This document shows, piece by piece, positions 52,852 to 62,682 of a DNA stretch of 64,000 bases; within the stretch, counting starts at the first letter, position 1; each line of letters starts with the position of its first letter. The DNA lies in NCBI GenBank assembly GCA_036725605.1, contig DAIMDW010000003.1:124001-188000 (forward strand), written 5' to 3'. The translations under genes and the position numbers were made by a program. The DNA comes from CALBTQ01 sp036725605 (lineage in GTDB: Bacteria; Lernaellota; Lernaellaia; Lernaellales; Lernaellaceae). The notes below the pieces were generated by a model. It was not told where the DNA came from and made no database searches. It worked only from the letters and a program-made list of their open reading frames with translations.

Positions 52852-53835
52852 ATGTCGTTTCGCGTTCTGGTTTGCGCCCGCTCATTTCAGCGCTACGACG
52901 GCGAACATCATGAGGTGTTGCGCGCGGCGGACATCAGCGAAGAACAATCCGGATTCGATCGCGCGCTCACCGGCGAGGAACTGGCCGAGCGTCTGCCCGG
53001 CTTCGACGCGGTGATCGTCGGCATGGATCAGGTCACCGATGAGGCGTTGGCGGCGGCGGATCGTCTGCGCATCGTGTCGATGAACGGCGTCGGTCTCGAC
53101 CGGATCGATGTGGCCGCCGCTACCCGGCGCGGCATCGCGGTCACCAACACTCCGGGCGCGAACGCCGCTTCGGTGGCCGACCACACGCTGGCATTGATGC
53201 TCGCCCAGGCGCGCGCCATTGCGTTGCACGATCGCCGGGTGCGTAACGGCTCATGGAGTCGCGCAACCGGTCACGAACTGACCGGCCGCGTGCTCGGGCT
53301 TGTCGGTCTGGGCGCCATCGGTCGCGAAGTCGCCCGGCGCGCGCAAGCGTTCGGCATGCGCGTGCAGGTGTTCGATCCGTTTGTCGATCAAGCCGCCTGC
53401 CGCGAAGCCGGCATCGACGCGGTCGATCTGCCGACGCTGCTGGCAACCAGCGACATCGTTTCGCTGCACTGCCCGGTCACCGCCCAAACCGAAAACATGA
53501 TCGACACCGACAGCCTCGCGGCGATGAAACAGGGCGCGGTGCTCATCAACACGGCCCGCGGCGAGTTGGTCGATGAAGCGGCGTTGGCTGAGGCGCTGAC
53601 CGGCGGAAAATTGGCCGGCGCGGCGCTGGATGTTTTTGCGAATGAACCGCCGACCGGCAGCCCGTTACTCGAATTGACCAACGTTATCCTCACGCCGCAC
53701 CTGGGCGGCAACACGCACGAAGCGGTCCTGCGCACGGCGCTGCAATCGGCGAAAAACGTGGTGGCCGTATTACGCGGCGGCCGCCCCGATCGTCTGGTCA
53801 ACCCCGAAGCCTTGGGAAAGGAATTTTCAGCATGA
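52852..53835 (+). CDS. D-isomer-specific 2-hydroxyacid dehydrogenase (SerA/GhrB-like)
   Basis: 327 residues from ATG 52852. NAD domain with LGLVGLGAIGREVARRA (GxGxxG), preceded by MNGVGLDRID; catalytic Arg in NTARGELVDE, Glu in the ANEPPTGSP region and His in TPHLGGNTHEA. About 320 residues fits hydroxypyruvate/glyoxylate reductases and short phosphoglycerate dehydrogenases without ACT domain. It overlaps the downstream aldolase gene by ATGA, so the two are coupled. Likely reduces a 2-oxoacid or oxidises its product. Confidence 0.92.
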   Translation: MSFRVLVCARSFQRYDGEHHEVLRAADISEEQSGFDRALTGEELAERLPGFDAVIVGMDQVTDEALAAADRLRIVSMNGVGLDRIDVAAATRRGIAVTNTPGANAASVADHTLALMLAQARAIALHDRRVRNGSWSRATGHELTGRVLGLVGLGAIGREVARRAQAFGMRVQVFDPFVDQAACREAGIDAVDLPTLLATSDIVSLHCPVTAQTENMIDTDSLAAMKQGAVLINTARGELVDEAALAEALTGGKLAGAALDVFANEPPTGSPLLELTNVILTPHLGGNTHEAVLRTALQSAKNVVAVLRGGRPDRLVNPEALGKEFSA

Positions 53836-54716
53836 GTATTACTGGCACCGTTTGCGCCATGGTCACTCCGTGGGATGCACAAGGACAACTCGACGTCGCC
53901 ATGACGCACAAACTCGCCAATTGGCTGGCCGACCGGGGCGTCGATGCCCTGTTCGTCGGCGGCACCACCGGCGAGGGCATTTTGCTGAGCGAGCAGGAAC
54001 GACGCACTCTCACCGAAGAGGTGATCGCCGCCGTCGGCAAGCGGGTGAAAATTCTCGTGCAGGTCGGCAGCGCTTCAACCCGTGAAACCGCGTCACTGGC
54101 CGCGCACGCGCAACAGGCGGGAGCCGACGGTATCGCGGCGCTGGCGCCCTACTATTTCGCGGCGGATCGTCTCGCCATGGTGCGCCACTTCACGACCGTC
54201 GCGGCGGCCGTGCCCGGCCTGCCGGTGTACCTGTACAACATTCCCGGCAACACGCGAAATCCGATCACCCCGGCGATCGTCGCCGACGTGCTGGCCCAGG
54301 CCGACAACGTAGCCGGCATCAAGGACAGCGCCAAGGACCTGGTGCTGCTCCAAAAATTTCTCACCTTTGCCAACGATCGATTTTCGGTGTTGGTCGGCAG
54401 CGATAGCGTGTTGCTGCCGGGTCTGGCCGTCGGTTGCGTGGGCGGCGTTTCGGCGGCGAGCACGGCATTTCCCGAGGCCGTTGTCGCAGTCGTGCAGGCG
54501 TTTGCCGCCGGCAACCTGTCGGCCGCACAAGCGGCGCAGGCGAAGTTGAATTCCCTGTTGGATGTACTGAAGATCGGCCCGACTCCCGCCGGTTATAAAG
54601 CGGTATTGGCCCTGCGAGGAATGAACGTCGGCGGCGTGCGCGGTCCGTTGCGGCCCCTCACCGACGAGGAAAACGAACGGCTCAACGCCGCTTTCGTCAA
54701 CCTCGATCTCGACTGA
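53832..54716 (+). CDS. DapA/KDG-aldolase family (class I Schiff-base) enzyme
   Basis: 294 residues. The family signature GGTTGEGILLSEQER, the Tyr of YLYNIPGNT and the Schiff-base Lys in VAGIKDSAKDLVLLQ are present. Family members include dihydrodipicolinate synthase, 2-keto-3-deoxygluconate aldolase, N-acetylneuraminate lyase and dehydratases. The neighbouring aldehyde and hydroxyacid dehydrogenases and the cPGI suggest a keto-deoxy sugar acid aldolase more than a lysine-biosynthesis enzyme. This is inference. Confidence 0.88.
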   Translation: MSITGTVCAMVTPWDAQGQLDVAMTHKLANWLADRGVDALFVGGTTGEGILLSEQERRTLTEEVIAAVGKRVKILVQVGSASTRETASLAAHAQQAGADGIAALAPYYFAADRLAMVRHFTTVAAAVPGLPVYLYNIPGNTRNPITPAIVADVLAQADNVAGIKDSAKDLVLLQKFLTFANDRFSVLVGSDSVLLPGLAVGCVGGVSAASTAFPEAVVAVVQAFAAGNLSAAQAAQAKLNSLLDVLKIGPTPAGYKAVLALRGMNVGGVRGPLRPLTDEENERLNAAFVNLDLD

Positions 54717-54725
54717 CGCGACGCT

Positions 54726-55757
54726 TTACTCGTCGAGAAAAACCATCGTGCGCGTGCGCCCGGCGGCAATCGAGAAATCGAAATCCTTGCCGTCGTTGGA
54801 AGTGCGTACCCGCCGGTAACGCGTCACCGAGGCGGTCAGCGAGTACGGATTGTCGTACAAATCCTCCATTAACGAACCGGGGATGGTCAGGCTGCCGTCG
54901 CCGTCATCCGCCGTACAGACGATGGTCATCGTGTCGTAGTCGGTGGCCATGGTGGACACCATGACCGTGACGCTGTCGGCGCTGCCCGCTTCCCAGCCGA
55001 AGGTCATCGAAGAACCGGGCAGGCTGGTCAGGGTTTCGAAATTCGCCGGCTGCGTAACTTCCATCATCATCGGCGCTGTCAGCGAGCCGGAGAACGCCGG
55101 AATCTCGTCGTGACCGGCGGTCGAAAAGGAAAGCGAATCGCCGGGATCGTACAGGTTGCTCACTCCCGCCGGATCGTAATCGGCCGTATAATAATAACCA
55201 TATTCGTAAGCGGTGGCCGTCAGGTGAATCGGCGAAACGTTCGCGCCGCTCACGGTCACCGTGCCGCCGTTTTGATAATAGTAATTCGTCGTGCTTGGAT
55301 ACTCGTAATAGTAGCGTGCGCAATTGTCGCTTTCCTCGACCGGATCTTCCCACCCGGCGGCATCGTCCGGATCGTAGAAGGAAGCGCTCACGCCGTTGTA
55401 ATACGTCCATCCTTTATATGATACGGAGGTATAGCCTTCGCTCACATGCAGGGCGCCCCATAGGTTCGAATCGTCGTCATCATCGTCGATATCATCATCG
55501 ACCGTGTCGTCATCGTCGTCGTCGTCATCAACACCGGTATCGTCATCGTCATCGTCGTCGTCATCATCACCGGTATCGTTATCGTCATCGTCGTCATCGG
55601 TGTCGTTGTCGTCATCATCGTCGTCATCGTCATCATCGTCATCGTTGTCATCATCGTCATCGGATGAATCGTCGTTGTCGTCGTCGTCATCGCCACATGC
55701 GATGGTGAAAGTCAAAAGACTCACAAGCAACAAAAAAAGAAAAAATGATTTGTGCAT
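54726..55757 (-). CDS. Asp-rich-linker lipoprotein, unknown beta-sandwich domains
   Basis: 343 residues from ATG 55757 (GGGGAGTAGGGC upstream). Signal peptide ends TIAC, Cys21 as lipid site, then an Asp linker to about residue 96, the longest here. The body (NLWGALHVSEGYTSV onward) is Tyr- and Asp-rich with beta-strand periodicity, and has a second half (MEVTQPANFETLTSLPG ... DGDGSLTIPGSLM) that reads as a repeated Ig-like unit. Not recognised. It converges with the aldolase gene with a nine-base gap. Confidence 0.72.
   Translation of the reverse strand: MHKSFFLFLLLVSLLTFTIACGDDDDDNDDSSDDDDDNDDDDDDDDDDDDNDTDDDDDDNDTGDDDDDDDDDDTGVDDDDDDDDTVDDDIDDDDDDSNLWGALHVSEGYTSVSYKGWTYYNGVSASFYDPDDAAGWEDPVEESDNCARYYYEYPSTTNYYYQNGGTVTVSGANVSPIHLTATAYEYGYYYTADYDPAGVSNLYDPGDSLSFSTAGHDEIPAFSGSLTAPMMMEVTQPANFETLTSLPGSSMTFGWEAGSADSVTVMVSTMATDYDTMTIVCTADDGDGSLTIPGSLMEDLYDNPYSLTASVTRYRRVRTSNDGKDFDFSIAAGRTRTMVFLDE
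55470..55691 (-). repeat. Longest Asp-codon tract (lipoprotein linker)
   Basis: About 74 residues of Asp with Asn, Ser, Thr, Gly and Val interruptions after the lipobox of the gene at 54726-55757. Boundaries approximate. Confidence 0.8.
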
Positions 55758-55963
55758 TGCCCTACTCCCCGGAGTTTGTCGATCTCGTAACAAAATTCAG
55801 CTTGAAGCGCAATGGAATAGACGGCCGTACCTCATCGGATCACAATAAATTCTTTTATAATGACAGCTTGGATATTGATTCCTTTCAGGCAAAGGACTAA
55901 CTTTTTCGCACGCTGTTGTGTCAAATGGCTGTTTTCGTAGATTCGACTCCGAAAGGGCATCCG

Positions 55964-57202
55964 ATGAACCGGCAAATCACTCATCTCTCAATGTTCGCGG
56001 TCGCGGCCATCCTCTGGTTCCTGCCGGCCTTTCTCAGCGGTTGCAGCCAACAAGACAGCGGTGAAACGAAAAATTCCGGGCGCCCAATTCCCGTACGAAC
56101 AGTCGGTCTGGAGCGCGGAAACCTTCCCTATGAGCTGGAATTGACCGGCGAAATCATCGCTCCCGAGCGGGCGCAAATCGCCCCGACCATCAGCGGGCGC
56201 ATCAACCGCATCAGCGTACGGATGGGCGACCGGGTGAAGCGCGGCCAGGCGCTGGTGCAGTTGGATACCACGATTCTCGCCGCGAAATACGCCGAAGCCA
56301 AAGCCGGACTCGCGGCGGCCGAGGCGGCGGTCATTCGCGCCAAAGCGGAAAACGACAACGCGGCCGTCGAGCTCAAGCGCGTCGAAACGCTGGCGAAAAA
56401 CGGCTTCGTCACCCAGCAGGAATTGGACGCGGCGCGCACCAGCGCCCAGGGCGCGCAGGCTTCCTACGCCTCCGCCAAAGCGCAACGCGATCAGGCGCAA
56501 GCGCAGGTTGGTTCGGCGGGCGCGTCAATCGCCGAGACGACGATGACCGCTCCTTTTGACGGCATGGTCGAAAGCCGCTTGTTGGATCCGGGCAATGTGG
56601 TCAGCGCCGGCACGCCGATTCTCGTGGTCACGCGTACCAGCCCGGCCACGTTGCGTTTTTCCATTCCCGAGCGTCATATCGGCGCGGTGGGTGATGCGAT
56701 GCGCTCCGCCTCGCCCGTCGTACAATTGCAGGTGGACGCCTTTCCTCAGGAGACTTTCACCGGGACGATCGCGCGTATCGCCCCTGTGCTCACGGCCAAT
56801 AGTCGCGCCCGGATGGTCGAAGCGGAATTCGTCAACGACGACAATCGTCTGCTGCCGGGCATGTACGGTCGGCTGCGCCTTCAACTGGGCATGGCCGAGA
56901 ACGTCTTGCTGCTGCCCCTCGACGCCCTGGTGGAAAACTCCGCCGGCAAAGAGGACAACGGCGCCACCGACAGCGTGGTCAAGGTCTACATCGTGCGCGA
57001 CGGTACGGCCAAGCTGACCGAAGTGCACATCGGCCATCGCCAGGGCGATCGCGGCGAAGTAATCAGCGGCCTGGAAGACGCGGATCAAATTGTCGTCGAA
57101 GGGCAACACCTCCTGCGTGACGGCGCCAAAGTACAAGCGACCGACGGGGCGGACTCCTCGCCCAACACGCCGGCGACCGGCGGCGAGGAACAACATCAAT
57201 GA
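55964..57202 (+). CDS. RND efflux adaptor (membrane fusion protein), lipoprotein
   Basis: 412 residues from ATG 55964 (AAAGGG upstream). Signal with FLSGCSQQ, so lipidated at Cys. Order of domains: beta-barrel/lipoyl half (VGLERGNLPYELELTGEI, PTISGRINRISVRMGDRVKRG), an alpha-helical coiled-coil hairpin (about 105-190, KAGLAAAEAAVIRAKAEND...), the second lipoyl half (APFDGMVESRLLDPGNVVSAG) and a membrane-proximal domain. It bridges the RND pump to an outer-membrane channel. It overlaps the pump gene by ATGA. Confidence 0.93.
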   Translation: MNRQITHLSMFAVAAILWFLPAFLSGCSQQDSGETKNSGRPIPVRTVGLERGNLPYELELTGEIIAPERAQIAPTISGRINRISVRMGDRVKRGQALVQLDTTILAAKYAEAKAGLAAAEAAVIRAKAENDNAAVELKRVETLAKNGFVTQQELDAARTSAQGAQASYASAKAQRDQAQAQVGSAGASIAETTMTAPFDGMVESRLLDPGNVVSAGTPILVVTRTSPATLRFSIPERHIGAVGDAMRSASPVVQLQVDAFPQETFTGTIARIAPVLTANSRARMVEAEFVNDDNRLLPGMYGRLRLQLGMAENVLLLPLDALVENSAGKEDNGATDSVVKVYIVRDGTAKLTEVHIGHRQGDRGEVISGLEDADQIVVEGQHLLRDGAKVQATDGADSSPNTPATGGEEQHQ

Positions 57203-60200
57203 GTCTTCCCGAGCGCGCCATTCACCGGCCGGTTACGACCTTCATGGTGTTTGTGGGCATCGTGCTGATCGGCCTGGTCTCGTTCCTGCGCCTGTCCATC
57301 GACATGCTGCCGGAGATCGATTTTCCCTCCGTGTCGATCGTCACCTCGTACCAGGGCGTCGGTCCCGAGGAAATCGAAACGCTGCTGACCGAACCGATCG
57401 AGCAGGCGGTCAGCACCGTACAGGGCGTCGAACGCATCGAGTCCTATTCCATCGAAGGACGCAGCCGGGTGCAGTTGCAGTTTTCCTGGGGCGCCTCGCT
57501 GGAAGCGGCGGTCAATGACGTGCGCGCCGCCGTCGAGCGCATTCGCGACGACATGCCCGAGGAAGCCGACGCGCCGGTCGTGTTCAAATTCGATTTGTCC
57601 TCGTTCCCGATCATGATGATCTCCCTGTCGGGCGACATGGAGCCGTGGCGGTTGCGGCAGTTCGCCGACGAAACCATCAGCTATCAGCTCGAACGCGTGC
57701 CCGGCGTCGCTTCGGTGGACATTCGCGGCGGCGACAAACGCGAGATTCACGTCAACCTGAACGTCGACCGGCTGGCCGCTTACGGCCTGACCTCCGCCGA
57801 CATCGTCGCCGCCGTGGCGCGCGACAACATCAACATCTCGGCCGGCAACATGCGCGAGCAAGGCAAGGAAGTGATCATTCGCGCGCTGGGCGAATACCAG
57901 GATGTGGAGCAGATCGCCCAAGTCGTTCTGGCCGCGCGCGACGGACAACTGATCAAGGTCGGCGATGTCGCCGAGGTGGTCGACTCCTCCGAAGAACCGG
58001 TCAACGCCGTTTTCGTCGACGGCGAACCGGGCATCCGCCTTTCGATCTCCAAATTGTCCGGCGCCAACACGGTGGAGGTCGCCGACCGCGTGCAGGCGGA
58101 AATCAAGCGAATCAACCGCGATTATCCCAACCTCGAACTCAAGCCGATGTTCGACACCTCCACCTACATCCGCAACAGCATCAACAATGTCGAACAGGGC
58201 ATTCTCTTCGGCGCGGGCCTGGCGCTTTTGGTCCTGTTTTTCTTCCTGCGCACCGCGCGCGCCACGTTCACCATCGCCGTGTCGATTCCGGTCGCGGTGA
58301 TCGGCACCTTCGCCCTGATGTACCTGGGCGACTTCACGCTGAACATGATCACCTTCGGCGGCCTCGCCCTGGGCATCGGCATGATTGTGGACAACGCAAT
58401 CGTCGTGCTCGAGAACATTCAGCGCTATCGCGAACAGGGGATGGAGCGGCGTAGCGCGGCGATTCGCGGCAGCCGCGAAGTTTCCACCGCGATCATCGCT
58501 TCGACAATCACCACCGTCTGCATTTTCATTCCTGTTCTGTTCCAGGAAGGCTTCGCCGGAATTTTCTTTTCGGAAATGGCGTTTGTGGTCACCTTTGCGC
58601 TCATCTGCGCTTTGCTCGCCGCCCTGACGCTGGTGCCGGTGATCGCCTCGCTGAGCAGCCGTCGCACCAAAACGATCAACAAGGAAATCCCCTGGCTCAG
58701 CCGGTTGCAGGACGCCTACGGTCGACTGTTGAGCAAAGCGTTGCGCCACAAGCGTGTGGTGTATCTGACGGCCGTGGTTCTGTTGATCGGCTGTCTCATG
58801 CTGGCGCCGTTTATCGGCCAAGAGTTGATCCCTCAGGGCGATCAAGGCGACGTCCGCATCGATGCCGAATTGCCGGTCGGTTCACCGCTGGATAAAACCA
58901 TCAGGGTCGTCAACGAGGTATCCGATCGCGCGAAGGCCACGGTGGAGGAAGCCGTCGCGGTAATGGGCGTTGCCGGTCCTCCGGGCAATTATTCGACGGC
59001 CGGGAAAAACGGAGTGTCGGTGCGCTTGAAGCTGGCCGATCCCGGCGACCGTAAGCGATCGGACCAGGAAGTGGCCAATGCTTTGCGCCCGGTGATGAGC
59101 CAAATTCCCGACTTCAAACCACGCATTCGCGCCAGCGAGGGTTTCTTTTTGTTCCGTATGTTGCGCGGCGGTGGCGAACGTCTCTCCGTGGAAATTCGCG
59201 GCTACGATCTGGCCGTCGCCTCGCTGCTGGCAAAACAAGTCGCCGACCGCATGGAAAAGGTCGAAGGCATCACCGATGTGGATATCGATCGCAAGGAAGG
59301 AAACCGGGAAGCGGTCGTGCTGATCGACCCGGCCAAAGCGGCCGACCTGGGACTGACTGTCGGCGGCGTCGGGCAGGAACTGTCGACCTATTTGCTCGGC
59401 ACGGGCGCGACCTATTTTCGCCAAGGTGGCGATGAATTCCGTATTCTGGTGCGTTTGCGCGAAACCGATCGTATGCACACCGATCAATTGGAACGCCTGC
59501 CGTTGATGACCGGCGACGGGCGCATCATTCAACTGGGCGACGTGGCCCGGGTTGAGCGATCGGAAGGCCCGGTTTCCATTCGCCGGCTGAACCAGGAACG
59601 CATGGTCACCGTGTCGGCCGGCTTCGCCGATGTCGACCTGGGATCGATCGTCAATCAAGTACGCACATCGATCAGCGACCTGCCCGTACCGGAAGGCTTC
59701 AGCATTTCCATGGGCGGCGAATTCGAAGAACAGCAAAAGACATTTGCGCAATTGCTGGTCGGCCTGATCCTGGCCATCGCGCTGGTGTACATGGTTATGG
59801 CCTCGCTCTTCGAATCGTTGTTGCACCCGTTGGTCATGCTGCTGTCGATTCCCTTCGCCCTGATCGGCATCATCCTGACGCTCCTGATAACCGGCACGAC
59901 GCTCAATATGAATTCCTTCCTGGGCGCCATCGTCTTGGTCGGCGTCGTGGTCAACAACGCCATCGTGCTGGTCGATTACATCAACCTGCTGCGGCGCGAG
60001 CACGGCATGGAGTTGGTGGCCGCCGTCACCGAGGGCGGACGCCGACGGTTACGCCCGATTCTGATGACCACGCTGACCACCTCGCTGGCGCTGGTGCCCG
60101 TCGCCCTGGGGATCGGCGAAGGTAGCGAAATGCAGGCGCCGTTGGCGCGCGTGATCATCGGCGGATTGCTCTCGTCGACACTGATTACGCTGGTTTTCAT

Positions 60201-60258
60201 ACCGTGCCTGTACGTCAGCCTGGAAACGTTCCGCGCCCGGCATCGTGCCGCTGAATAA
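57199..60258 (+). CDS. RND family efflux pump (HAE1/AcrB-like)
   Basis: 1019 residues. Two repeats each of six transmembrane helices with large porter loops. TM1 region PVTTFMVFVGIVLIGLVSFL, TM4 GLALGIGMIVDNAIVVLENI with the proton-relay Asp, and the symmetric second-half segment FLGAIVLVGVVVNNAIVLVDYI. It exports drugs or metabolites using the proton gradient. No TolC-like outer-membrane gene is adjacent, so one from elsewhere must be recruited. Second gene of a two-gene operon. Confidence 0.94.
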   Translation: MSLPERAIHRPVTTFMVFVGIVLIGLVSFLRLSIDMLPEIDFPSVSIVTSYQGVGPEEIETLLTEPIEQAVSTVQGVERIESYSIEGRSRVQLQFSWGASLEAAVNDVRAAVERIRDDMPEEADAPVVFKFDLSSFPIMMISLSGDMEPWRLRQFADETISYQLERVPGVASVDIRGGDKREIHVNLNVDRLAAYGLTSADIVAAVARDNINISAGNMREQGKEVIIRALGEYQDVEQIAQVVLAARDGQLIKVGDVAEVVDSSEEPVNAVFVDGEPGIRLSISKLSGANTVEVADRVQAEIKRINRDYPNLELKPMFDTSTYIRNSINNVEQGILFGAGLALLVLFFFLRTARATFTIAVSIPVAVIGTFALMYLGDFTLNMITFGGLALGIGMIVDNAIVVLENIQRYREQGMERRSAAIRGSREVSTAIIASTITTVCIFIPVLFQEGFAGIFFSEMAFVVTFALICALLAALTLVPVIASLSSRRTKTINKEIPWLSRLQDAYGRLLSKALRHKRVVYLTAVVLLIGCLMLAPFIGQELIPQGDQGDVRIDAELPVGSPLDKTIRVVNEVSDRAKATVEEAVAVMGVAGPPGNYSTAGKNGVSVRLKLADPGDRKRSDQEVANALRPVMSQIPDFKPRIRASEGFFLFRMLRGGGERLSVEIRGYDLAVASLLAKQVADRMEKVEGITDVDIDRKEGNREAVVLIDPAKAADLGLTVGGVGQELSTYLLGTGATYFRQGGDEFRILVRLRETDRMHTDQLERLPLMTGDGRIIQLGDVARVERSEGPVSIRRLNQERMVTVSAGFADVDLGSIVNQVRTSISDLPVPEGFSISMGGEFEEQQKTFAQLLVGLILAIALVYMVMASLFESLLHPLVMLLSIPFALIGIILTLLITGTTLNMNSFLGAIVLVGVVVNNAIVLVDYINLLRREHGMELVAAVTEGGRRRLRPILMTTLTTSLALVPVALGIGEGSEMQAPLARVIIGGLLSSTLITLVFIPCLYVSLETFRARHRAAE

Positions 60259-60361
60259 TCGCGTCTTTTCTTGACTTGCCAAATGGCGACACCACTATTA
60301 AAGTGCCTCTCCGGCCGTGGTGGCCGCCATCCGGCCGTACTTCGCATTGAAGGAGACGCAC

Positions 60362-61669
60362 ATGATTTTTTCCTCCCCACGCTGGTTTTTGCTCTTCGCA
60401 CTCCTGCTTATTCCGATGTTGCTGATCGCTTGCGCCGACGATGATGACGACAACGACGATAACGCCGGCGACGACGATACGCTCGACGACGACGACACCT
60501 CCGTCGACGATGACACCATCGACGATGATGACGACACCACGGATGATGACGACGACACAATCGACGATGATGACGATACCGAAGATGATGATACCGGCGA
60601 CGACGATACCGGCGACGACGACATCACGCCGATCGACTGCCCGGCGGTGATCACCCGTCAGCCTTACTTGCAGTTGGCGACACAAACCGGCATTCATGTG
60701 TTGTGGCTTTCCGATCAGAAAGGCGATTCGCTGATCGAATGGGGCGAAACCGAAGACCTCGGTGAATACGTCTACGACGAATCCTTCACCGCCAAACACG
60801 AACTGGCGATCGAGGGGCTTGAACCCGGGACGGAATATTTTTACAAAGTCCGCACCTGTCTGGACGAAACCACGGTCGCGTCGTTCCGCACCGCCCCGCA
60901 GCCGGGTACACCGTTCAACTTCGTCGGCTTCGGCGACAACCAAAGCGGCTGGGAAACGTTCACCGACATCGCCGCGTTGATGTATGAAAAAAATCCCTGG
61001 CTGGCTATGTCCGTTGGCGATTGCGTTGACGACGGATGGAATTTCGAGGACTTCGAACAACAGCTCTTCGGCCCCGGTGAAGATTTGTGGCGCGAAGCGC
61101 CGTTGTACGTTTCCATCGGCAACCATGAAGGGCTGGCGCCGAATTTCTTCGACGCATTCCACTTTCCCAACGACGACAAGGCTTACTATTCCTTCACGTG
61201 GGGCAACGTGTTCTTCCTCTGCCTGGCATTGGACACCTGGCACATCGCCATCCCCGGCACGCCGCAATACAAATACATGGTGCAGGAATTGTCCTCCGAT
61301 GCGGCGCAAAACGCGGACTTCCGCGTCGTCTTTTTCCATACGCCGCCCTGGACCGAAGGCTGGGACAGTTACGACGGCGAATGGTACGTGCGCATGTTCA
61401 CCGTGCCGGTGATGGAGCAGCATAATGTCGACGTGTATTTCAACGGACACACGCACGACTACGAACGCGGTTTGCGCAACGGCGTGGCCAGTTACATCAT
61501 CGGCGGCGCCGGCGGCGGTTTGGATTCCTGGGCGCGCGACGTCGAGCACATCACGGTTTATGAGGCGGTGCACCACTTCGTGAACGTCTCGGTCGATGAC
61601 GCGACAATGAGAATCGACGCCATCGATTTGGACGGCAACATTTTCGACACCTACACGATTTCCAAATGA
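60362..61669 (+). CDS. Purple-acid-phosphatase-like metallophosphoesterase lipoprotein
   Basis: 435 residues from ATG 60362 (AAGGAGA upstream). Signal ends LLIAC, Cys24; Asp linker 26-87. About 90-185 resembles the PAP N-terminal Fn3-like domain (YLQLATQTGIHVLWLSDQ). Metallophosphoesterase motifs follow in order: GFGDNQ, VGDCVDDG (GDxxxD), GNHE, FFHTPPW and NGHTHDYERGL. The PAP family hydrolyses phosphomonoesters with a dinuclear metal centre. It is surface-tethered here, so extracellular phosphate release is plausible. It overlaps the GNAT gene by ATGA. TTGACT at 60271-60276 with TATTAA (60296-60301) is a weak promoter candidate. Confidence 0.88.
   Translation: MIFSSPRWFLLFALLLIPMLLIACADDDDDNDDNAGDDDTLDDDDTSVDDDTIDDDDDTTDDDDDTIDDDDDTEDDDTGDDDTGDDDITPIDCPAVITRQPYLQLATQTGIHVLWLSDQKGDSLIEWGETEDLGEYVYDESFTAKHELAIEGLEPGTEYFYKVRTCLDETTVASFRTAPQPGTPFNFVGFGDNQSGWETFTDIAALMYEKNPWLAMSVGDCVDDGWNFEDFEQQLFGPGEDLWREAPLYVSIGNHEGLAPNFFDAFHFPNDDKAYYSFTWGNVFFLCLALDTWHIAIPGTPQYKYMVQELSSDAAQNADFRVVFFHTPPWTEGWDSYDGEWYVRMFTVPVMEQHNVDVYFNGHTHDYERGLRNGVASYIIGGAGGGLDSWARDVEHITVYEAVHHFVNVSVDDATMRIDAIDLDGNIFDTYTISK
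60437..60622 (+). repeat. Asp-codon tract (PAP-like lipoprotein linker)
   Basis: Residues 26-87 of the phosphatase gene: DDDT-, DDDI- and TIDDDDD-like units, same character as the tail at 22920-23087. Confidence 0.85.
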
Positions 61670-62565
61670 GCGCGGAAGACGATACGAAAAATCTGATTTG
61701 CCGTTGCGACTATTATCATGAGCCGGAGGGCCGGCGCGCCCTCAATGCCTTCGTCGGCAAGATATTCGGCGGATTGGATTTTTCTCCGTGGAACGATCTC
61801 GGTTACCCCTTCCCGGAATACAAACCCTTTTCTTTCTTTCATGAGGGGCAAGTCGTCGCCAACGTCTCGGCCTCGGCGATGAATCTCCTGCTCGATGGTC
61901 GCGAGTGCAATGCCGTACAGATCGGGACCGTCGCCTGCGACCCGGCTTTTCGGCGTCGCGGATTGATCCGCACATTGATGCAAAAGGTCGACGAATACTG
62001 GGAACCCGAACGCTCGCTTTTCTTTCTGTTCGCCAATGAGACGGTGCCGACCTTTTACCAGCAGTTCGGCTATCGCCCCGTGCGTGAATACCGTTTCAGT
62101 GCCGTCGCTCCGGCGTACACATCTCCGCGTGTTCCCGCACACCGGTTGGCTATCGAGCGAATTGACGATCGTGAACTGCTTCATTCTCTGGCCGAGAAGC
62201 GCGCCGCCGTGTCCGCTCGCGTCGGCGTTTTTCGACAGAGTTGGCTGCTGATGTTTCATGCGGCGGTCGTATACCCACAACATCTGTATTACCTGGACGA
62301 TCTCGATGTCGCGATCATCGCTTATTCATCGGGCGAAACGCTGCATCTGATCGATGTGATCGGGCGGCGCATTCCATCGTTCGGAGAGATTTATCCGGCC
62401 ATCGGCGCACCGCAAATCACCAAAGTTGTTTTTTCTTTTACGCCCGATTTACTGGGGATCGATGCTTCCGCTGTGCACGCCGCCGATCCGTCCGAGTTGT
62501 TTGTGCGTGGTCCCTTCCCCGACCATCTTCCGGCCTTTCGCTTTCCCCTGACCGCACAAGCCTGA
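61666..62565 (+). CDS. GNAT-family N-acetyltransferase
   Basis: 299 residues. The acetyl-CoA-binding motif is VACDPAFRRRGLIRTLM (RxxGx[GA]-like), then FLFANETVPTFYQQFGYRP, the typical 'FY...FGY' GNAT segment. The C-terminal half (about 155-295) adds a second beta-rich lobe as in Eis-type two-domain GNATs. Cytoplasmic; substrate unknown. Its start overlaps the phosphatase stop. Confidence 0.83.
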   Translation: MSAEDDTKNLICRCDYYHEPEGRRALNAFVGKIFGGLDFSPWNDLGYPFPEYKPFSFFHEGQVVANVSASAMNLLLDGRECNAVQIGTVACDPAFRRRGLIRTLMQKVDEYWEPERSLFFLFANETVPTFYQQFGYRPVREYRFSAVAPAYTSPRVPAHRLAIERIDDRELLHSLAEKRAAVSARVGVFRQSWLLMFHAAVVYPQHLYYLDDLDVAIIAYSSGETLHLIDVIGRRIPSFGEIYPAIGAPQITKVVFSFTPDLLGIDASAVHAADPSELFVRGPFPDHLPAFRFPLTAQA

Positions 62566-62594
62566 GCATCAATGGACATTATTTGGTTGATTCG

Positions 62595-62622
62595 TTGACA
62601 GACATTCGATTCATGGTAGTAT
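62595..62622 (+). promoter_or_regulatory. Promoter of the small Asp-rich lipoprotein
   Basis: TTGACA (62595-62600), 16-base spacer, TAGTAT (62617-62622, 4 of 6). Leader about 55 bases to the ATG at 62683. Confidence 0.6.
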
Positions 62623-62682
62623 TTATTGATTGAGGCTGCGGGATATCACACAGCAACGGAAGTTGCGTATGTGGAGGAAATC

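Noticed and set aside
55856..55861. TATAAT before the RND adaptor gene
   Set aside because: No -35-like hexamer at a suitable distance; not called as a promoter.
57196..58845. 549-codon minus-strand open frame
   Set aside because: Antisense to the RND pump gene; composition biased to Asp/His/Gln as expected for an antisense frame.
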